Assembly: GCF_000019185.1 (NCBI RefSeq)
Contig: NC_010334.1
Coordinates: 2,294,001-2,358,000 of the forward strand
DNA from: Shewanella halifaxensis HAW-EB4
GTDB taxonomy: Bacteria; Pseudomonadota; Gammaproteobacteria; Enterobacterales; Shewanellaceae
DNA length: 64,000 bases
Direction of reading: 5' to 3'
Shown: positions 59,249 through 64,000 of the stretch, piece by piece
Layout of the letters: each line of letters begins with the position of its first letter
Position numbering within the stretch: the stretch's first letter is position 1
Translations under genes and position numbers: made by a program
Notes under the pieces: model-generated
Seen by the model: the letters and a program-made list of their open reading frames with translations, nothing else
Database searches by the model: none
What the model was told of the DNA's origin: nothing

Positions 59249-61951
59249 TTAATTTTGCGGTGCTTTTAAGTCCATATGCATGTTAATCAAGCGATCCTCC
59301 ATGTCAAAGGTCACCGTAAACCCAAGGCGTTTAGCAAGACTGGCCATGTTTCTATTTTCAAACATGGTAAAGCCGGTCAGCACAAGCGTGTCGTTATCCT
59401 TGTAATACTTAACCAGTTTCTCAAGTAATAGTTTTCCTAAACCCTGGCCTTGATAATTACTACGCACCGCCATGGCAAATTCGGCTTCGGTATTATCAGG
59501 ATCGATAGAGGCTCGAATGGCACCTAAGGTGGTTTCTTCGCCATCGTCTCCTATTGCCGTGGCAATAAAGGCCATCTCTCTGGCGTAGTCAATCTGAGTT
59601 AATACAGCCATCTCTTCATGGGTCATCTTAGAGCGAACCCCAAAGTAACGCTTGTATCTATCCTCATCGGAAAGGGAGTTATCAAAAGCCATATGCTTAG
59701 GTTCATCTTCAGGCAAAATAGGCCGTAGCATGACCTTATTACCATTCTTGAGGGTAACCATCTCCTCGAGTTCTTTCGGGTAAGGAGAGATCGCCAACCT
59801 TGATGCGTTATCAACCGGTTCTTGTTGTAAGCCGATATTTACATCTAACAGGGTGATCTGCTCACCAGCGCACAGTACGGGGTTTAAATCGAGAGTGGCG
59901 ATTTCTGGACAGTCAATAATCAAGTGTGAGATCTGGGTCAGCATCACGCACAGTGCATGCATATTTAACCCAAGTGGCAAATGCCTATCTCTGATCTTCT
60001 GGTTTTTGAGCGCTTGGATCACCATATAGCGGGCCAGCGTCATATTCAGTGGTGGCAGGGCAACGACCGCATCTTTAGTGGGCTCCCATTCAGAGCCACC
60101 TTCACCTAGCAAAATTGCCGGCCCAAACACAGGATCATTAGCTACTGCGACTCTTATCTCCTGCGCACCGGCGGTGAGCGCCATTTTCTGAACGATCAGC
60201 CCCTCAATCCGTGCATCGGGATTAACTGAGATCACCCGCTCAATCATGGCATTCGCTGCATGTTCAACCTCCAGATCGGAAGTTAGGTTGAGCATCACGC
60301 CTTGTATATCGGACTTATAATGAATATCCGGTGACTGCAGCTTTAACGCGATAGGGTAACCAGCAAGCTTTGCAAACTCAACGGCTTGCTCCGCGGTTGT
60401 CGCAAACCAGGTATCGATAGTATTGAGCCCATAGGCGCTTAAAATGGCACGTGACTCATGGGTTTCTAAAACGGTTTTACCTTGGTCTAACGCCTGTTGT
60501 AACTTCTCTCGGGCCAATGTGGAATCGGCGGGAATATTATCAGGAATGGACTGTGGCACTTCTTGCAGTAGCTTTTGGTTACGACGGTATTCAACCATAT
60601 GCATAAATGCACCCACGGCACCTTCTGGTGTGCGATAGGTCGGAATGCGAGACTTTGAAAAATGCTTACGGGCCTCATAGGCTGAATCTTCGCCACTCCA
60701 GTTGGTCAGAATATTGATTTTGTGTCGATTGGGGTGCTTGGCGATGGTCTCTGCAATCGCTTCGGCGACCCCGACGCTTTCGCCTAACGCTGAAGGTGAA
60801 TGCAAGATTAAGATCGCATCGAGATCGTCACTGTCCATTAAGATCTCAAGCGATTGTGCATAACGGTTTGCATCTGAATCACCACCGATATCCACCGGAT
60901 TTTGCCCAGACCAACTCTTAGGTAAAAGCGTGTTAAGCCGCTGATAAATTTCACTCGATAGTGCAGGCAGTTTGCCTCCACCTAAGATTAACTCATCTAA
61001 CGCCAGCACAGCTGGGCCACCACCATTACTGATTATCCCCAGGCGCTCACCCTGCAAAGGTCTTGAGTGGGCCAAGGTCTCAACGGCGGCAAACAACTCG
61101 ATAAGATCGTTAACCCGCAGCATACCCGCTCGTCTGAAGGCCGCTTCATAAACCGCATCGTTACCAGACACGCCGCCAGTGTGTAACTGAGCAGCGTTGC
61201 CCCCCTCAATACTTCGGCCTGACTTAATCACCAAGATAGGTTTATTACGTGACGCCGCCCGCGCCGCAGACAGGAAATGACGTTTTTCGTTAACCGAGTC
61301 GATGTAGAGCAAGATTGCATCGGTTTTTGAATCTCGTCCTAAGTAATCCAGTAGCTCATCAAAATCGATATCGTTAGCATCGCCCAGAGAGATAAAAGAG
61401 GAGAAGCCTATGCCTTTGTTGTTGGCCCAATCCAATACCGTGGTACAGATAGCGGCAGATTGGGACACGAAGGCGATTTTGCCGGGCAGGGCACTGGTGT
61501 GAGCAAGGCTTGCGTTCAAACCAAGGTTGGGCAAAATCATCCCCAAACTATTGGGGCCTAAGATCCGCATGCCATATCGGTCTGCAAATTGCTGCATCTG
61601 ACTTAACAGACTGATCCCATCTTCGTTAAATTCATCGGCCATACCCGATGCCATGACGATGGCAACTTTACAACCAAACTGGGCCAAGGTTTCGATGATT
61701 GCAGGCACGCTGCCAGCCGTGGTGCAGATGATCGCGAGATCGGGAATAAGTGGCAGGGCTTGAATATTGGGATAAGCGAGTACACCCATCACCGCTTCAT
61801 ATTTTGGGGTCACCGGCATAATCGGCCCCGAGAAACCACCAGAGAGCAGGTTTTTCATCAGTACATTACCCGCGCGTTTGGGCTTGTTGGAAGCGCCAAT
61901 AATGGCAACTGATTTAGGTTTGAAGAGGCTATGAAGAGTGCGTTGGCTCAT
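59249..61951 (-). CDS. patZ: PatZ/Pat-type protein lysine acetyltransferase
   Basis: 900 residues. The N-terminal CoA-binding and ligase-CoA domains resemble ADP-forming acetyl-CoA synthetase (LFKPKSVAIIGASNKPKRAGNVL, LGPNSLGMILP, AFVSQSAAICTTVLDWA, ISNGGGPAVLALD), then an ATP-grasp subdomain (about 500-690) and a C-terminal GNAT domain (about 740-895; EFAMAVRSNYQGQGLGKLLLEKLV). This is the large Pat/YfiQ architecture, which acetylates acyl-CoA synthetases and other enzymes. It lies divergent from the propionate regulator, separated by a repeat element. Confidence 0.93.
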   Translation of the reverse strand: MSQRTLHSLFKPKSVAIIGASNKPKRAGNVLMKNLLSGGFSGPIMPVTPKYEAVMGVLAYPNIQALPLIPDLAIICTTAGSVPAIIETLAQFGCKVAIVMASGMADEFNEDGISLLSQMQQFADRYGMRILGPNSLGMILPNLGLNASLAHTSALPGKIAFVSQSAAICTTVLDWANNKGIGFSSFISLGDANDIDFDELLDYLGRDSKTDAILLYIDSVNEKRHFLSAARAASRNKPILVIKSGRSIEGGNAAQLHTGGVSGNDAVYEAAFRRAGMLRVNDLIELFAAVETLAHSRPLQGERLGIISNGGGPAVLALDELILGGGKLPALSSEIYQRLNTLLPKSWSGQNPVDIGGDSDANRYAQSLEILMDSDDLDAILILHSPSALGESVGVAEAIAETIAKHPNRHKINILTNWSGEDSAYEARKHFSKSRIPTYRTPEGAVGAFMHMVEYRRNQKLLQEVPQSIPDNIPADSTLAREKLQQALDQGKTVLETHESRAILSAYGLNTIDTWFATTAEQAVEFAKLAGYPIALKLQSPDIHYKSDIQGVMLNLTSDLEVEHAANAMIERVISVNPDARIEGLIVQKMALTAGAQEIRVAVANDPVFGPAILLGEGGSEWEPTKDAVVALPPLNMTLARYMVIQALKNQKIRDRHLPLGLNMHALCVMLTQISHLIIDCPEIATLDLNPVLCAGEQITLLDVNIGLQQEPVDNASRLAISPYPKELEEMVTLKNGNKVMLRPILPEDEPKHMAFDNSLSDEDRYKRYFGVRSKMTHEEMAVLTQIDYAREMAFIATAIGDDGEETTLGAIRASIDPDNTEAEFAMAVRSNYQGQGLGKLLLEKLVKYYKDNDTLVLTGFTMFENRNMASLAKRLGFTVTFDMEDRLINMHMDLKAPQN

Positions 61952-61976
61952 GAACTTATCCTATAAGTCAGTATGT

Positions 61977-62240
61977 TATACCCAAACGACTTGAACATGC
62001 TCATTTCAGAGGCCTTGCGCGAGTTCAATTCTAGGCGCCTTAGCGTAGGAATGGTGACTCCCTTTTAAGCTAGTGCAACAACGAAGTGGGCTTGCGCAAA
62101 GCCTTCTTCGATGGGTTTTAATGCACTTTCTGATGCGTTATTGATCTTGCTAAGAGAATAACCATTAACTGCAATCAACGCCTTGCTTAAAGTGCATTAA
62201 ATTCCCACTGAACCCTGCATCTTCAGGTGGCTTGGGTATA
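61977..62240. mobile_element. MITE-like 264-bp element with TATACCCAA ends
   Basis: The first and last 24 bp are imperfect inverted repeats (about 20 of 24 match), starting TATACCCAA and ending TTGGGTATA. An internal perfect 13-bp inverted pair, TTTAATGCACTTT and AAAGTGCATTAAA, lies in the second half. No ORF. The ends match the 65-bp element at 12772-12836; the interior segment GAATGGTGACTCCCTT resembles AATGGTTGCTCCCTT in the element at 45578-45904. Confidence 0.65.
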
Positions 62241-62451
62241 TGAGTGTACAGGAGCGCAAACGTTTTACCATAAGATAATGGTCGTAAATACAAGGTTAAT
62301 AGCGCCACAATACAAACTGCTTTTATTATCCAGTACTAGCCATGCTTTTACCTCAACAACTCAGTCAGTTATTGAGTTGTGTTTGCTGTAAAGGTAACTA
62401 TCCGTAAAGCCTGAATTAACCACTCTCCGTCTCTTAGACTTTACTCCTACT
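62241..62451. other. Non-coding stretch upstream of the GntR gene
   Basis: No gene seen. A hairpin CAACTCA ... TGAGTTG lies near 62353-62378. Confidence 0.4.
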
Positions 62452-62514
62452 TTGTCGACAATTTGTCGGTGCATTGTTGACAATTTGTGCTTAAGTGGCT
62501 AGATTGTCGACAAT
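62452..62514. promoter_or_regulatory. Three ATTGTCGACAAT-type operators (PrpQ-like boxes)
   Basis: TTGTCGACAA at 62452-62461, TTGTTGACAA at 62474-62483 and ATTGTCGACAAT at 62503-62514. The last is a perfect 12-bp palindrome 30 bp before the GntR ATG. This motif type is what has been described for the PrpQ (GntR) propionate regulator in gammaproteobacteria, so autoregulation and control of prpB are likely. Confidence 0.75.
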
Positions 62515-62543
62515 CCATTAAAAACTAATATTGTATTTAACTG

Positions 62544-63206
62544 ATGACTTTTTTTAACGAACAGCCTGTTACCAGTGCCGATAAGACCTTTTTTCAGCTA
62601 CGTAAAGCGATCGTAGAGGGAGAGGTTTTGCAGGGCTCTAAGCTGAGTGAAACAGAGTTGTCGACAAAATACGCCGTTAGCCGTGCGGTGATCCGAGAGG
62701 CGATAAATCGTCTAGAGGCCAGCCACCTTGTTGAACGGAAAGCCAACGTTGGTGCACGAGTCGTGAGTCTAACTTCAGAAGGCTTATTGGAGTTATATCA
62801 GGTGAGAGAGTCGCTCGAAGGCATGGCGGCAAGGCTTGCCGCATTAAACATGACCGATCACGAGATTGACGAACTGCAGTCCCTGCTTAATAGCCACTTT
62901 GAAAAAGTCCAATCCGATGGCTCTTATTATCAGGAAGCAGGCGATGTCGACTTTCACTATCGCATCATTCAAGGCAGTAAAAACAAACATCTTATCTCGA
63001 TGCTGTTCGACGGCATATATCACCTAGTGCGTATGTATCGCGTACAGCTAGGAATGACGGGGCCACGTGTGACTACCGCCTTCGATGAGCATAAAAATAT
63101 TGTGCAAGCGATTTGTAACCGTGACGCAGAGCTTGCCGAGATGCTGATGCGTCGCCATATCTTGTATTCGAAATCCAGTATCGAAAACAAGCTAGCTAAT
63201 GATTAA
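62544..63206 (+). CDS. prpQ: GntR/FadR-family propionate regulator (PrpQ-like)
   Basis: 220 residues. N-terminal GntR winged helix (FFQLRKAIVEGEVLQGSKLSETELSTKYAVSRAVIREAINRLEASHLVERKANVGARVV) and an FCD ligand-binding domain (ELYQVRESLEGMAARLAAL, DVDFHYRIIQGSKNKHLISM with the metal-binding His). It lies directly upstream of prpB in the same direction, so it is the expected regulator of the methylcitrate cycle. Three matching palindromes precede it. The symbol is based on context and motif. Confidence 0.85.
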   Translation: MTFFNEQPVTSADKTFFQLRKAIVEGEVLQGSKLSETELSTKYAVSRAVIREAINRLEASHLVERKANVGARVVSLTSEGLLELYQVRESLEGMAARLAALNMTDHEIDELQSLLNSHFEKVQSDGSYYQEAGDVDFHYRIIQGSKNKHLISMLFDGIYHLVRMYRVQLGMTGPRVTTAFDEHKNIVQAICNRDAELAEMLMRRHILYSKSSIENKLAND

Positions 63207-63313
63207 GCAACACCATAACAAATCAATAATTGACAGTAATAACATCATTATAAATTTTGCCGTGTAGCAGCTAACACTCGAGCACAGTGAACGATAAATA
63301 AAAGGATCAGCAC

Positions 63314-64000
63314 ATGAGCGCAGGTAAGAAGTTTCGCGAGGCATTAGCCGCTAACAAGCCCCTACAGATAGTAGGCACCATTAATGCCTACTCAGCCATG
63401 ATGGCTAAAAAGATTGGTCACCAAGCTATTTACCTTTCGGGTGGCGGTGTGGCTAACGCTTCCTATGGCTTGCCCGATCTGGGCATGACATCGCTAAACG
63501 ATGTCATTGTTGATGTGCAGCGCATCACCTCAGCTTGTGACTTGCCGTTGCTGGTGGATATCGACACGGGTTGGGGCGGTGCATTTAACATTGCAAAAAC
63601 CATTCGTGATATGGAAAAAGCCGGCGCCGCAGCGGTGCACATGGAAGATCAAGTGGCGCAGAAGCGCTGTGGTCATCGCCCGAATAAAGAGATCGTTTCG
63701 ACCCAAGAGATGGTCGATCGCATTAAAGCGGCGGTCGATGCCCGTAGCGATCCAGACTTTTTCATTATGGCGCGCACCGACTCTTTCGCACAGGAAGGCT
63801 TAGAGGCCGCAATTGCTCGCGCTAAAGCCTATGTGGCTGCAGGGGCTGACGGTATTTTTGCCGAAGCGGTCAAAACCGAAGAGCATTACCGCGCCTTTAG
63901 CGACGCTCTTGATGTACCTATTCTTGCCAACATTACCGAGTTTGGCCAAACCGAGTTGTGGAACAAAGAGCAACTAGGCGAGTGGGGCGCATCTATGGTG
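63314..64000 (+). CDS. prpB: Methylisocitrate lyase, truncated by the window end
   Basis: First 229 residues only; the frame is open to the last base. It cleaves 2-methylisocitrate to pyruvate and succinate in propionate catabolism. Start SAGKKFREALAANKPLQIVGTINAYSAMMAKKIGHQAIYLSGGGVA, the metal-binding VDIDTGWGGAFNI, the active-site MEDQVAQKRCGHRPNKEIV (KRCGH motif) and IMARTDSFAQEG are all present. RBS AAAGGA precedes the ATG at 63314. prpC and further genes probably follow outside the window. Confidence 0.97.
   Translation, partial: MSAGKKFREALAANKPLQIVGTINAYSAMMAKKIGHQAIYLSGGGVANASYGLPDLGMTSLNDVIVDVQRITSACDLPLLVDIDTGWGGAFNIAKTIRDMEKAGAAAVHMEDQVAQKRCGHRPNKEIVSTQEMVDRIKAAVDARSDPDFFIMARTDSFAQEGLEAAIARAKAYVAAGADGIFAEAVKTEEHYRAFSDALDVPILANITEFGQTELWNKEQLGEWGASMV

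Overview
The window looks like a chromosomal segment of a marine gammaproteobacterium, almost certainly Shewanella or a close relative. The evidence is gene content and order: aspS-yebC-ruvCAB; rsxABCDGE-nth; hexR and pykA beside a zwf-pgl-edd-eda Entner-Doudoroff operon; a PsrA-like regulator followed by fadE; a VC2046/SO_2500-family gene; and several c-di-GMP proteins. Coding density and codon use look uniform. I see no prophage, integron, CRISPR array or transposase gene. Mobile DNA is limited to short MITE-like elements and palindromic repeats in intergenic regions.

Layout. (1) 60-7766, minus strand: a tightly packed run cmoA, cmoB, retropepsin-like lipoprotein, 7TM inactive transglutaminase, RimK-like ATP-grasp ligase, an M3-peptidase-like protein without a zinc motif, and a DUF3541 protein. 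The last five form an exported or envelope peptide-ligase/protease-type system of unknown substrate. (2) 7917-15767: a sensor diguanylate cyclase with three solute-binding domains, then aspS, yebC and ruvCAB. (3) 15768-20605: a TonB-dependent receptor with a strong CRP-type palindrome upstream, gloA, an unannotated 27-residue YnhF-like membrane peptide, and nth. (4) 20726-28729: the Rsx/Rnf electron-transport operon (RsxC has a long repeat tail) and a CsrD-like degenerate GGDEF-EAL protein. (5) 28883-36959: seven tRNA-Asn genes, a long spacer with DnaA boxes, uvrB, a rhombosortase, queC/queE, a cysteine-synthase-family enzyme and five tRNA-Tyr genes. (6) 37025-45534: VC2046 family, YfcZ family, a GAF-PAS-GGDEF-EAL protein, YchJ, smrA, an M2-peptidase remnant, psrA and fadE. 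(7) 45578-53513: a MITE-like element, pykA, hexR, zwf-pgl-edd-eda. (8) 53560-59232: ecotin, a DmeF-type cation exporter with a MarR regulator, an EptA/MCR-type phosphoethanolamine transferase and a diguanylate cyclase. (9) 59249-64000: PatZ-type lysine acetyltransferase, a second MITE-like element, a PrpQ-like GntR regulator with three palindromic boxes, and the start of prpB, which runs off the window.

How the genes work together. Central carbon flow is controlled by HexR (boxes at pykA and in the hexR-zwf gap), PsrA (operator over its own promoter, upstream of fadE) and PrpQ (propionate). PatZ lies next to the propionate genes, whose acyl-CoA enzymology this acetyltransferase family typically controls. 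Five proteins carry GGDEF and/or EAL domains; two of these look degenerate in at least one domain. The most system-like unexplained unit is the 60-6023 operon. The least annotated items are the 27-residue peptide at 19734, the duplicated leader at 37025/37233, the M2-peptidase remnant at 42361 and the repeat families sharing ATACCAAT..GTAT or TATACCCAA ends.
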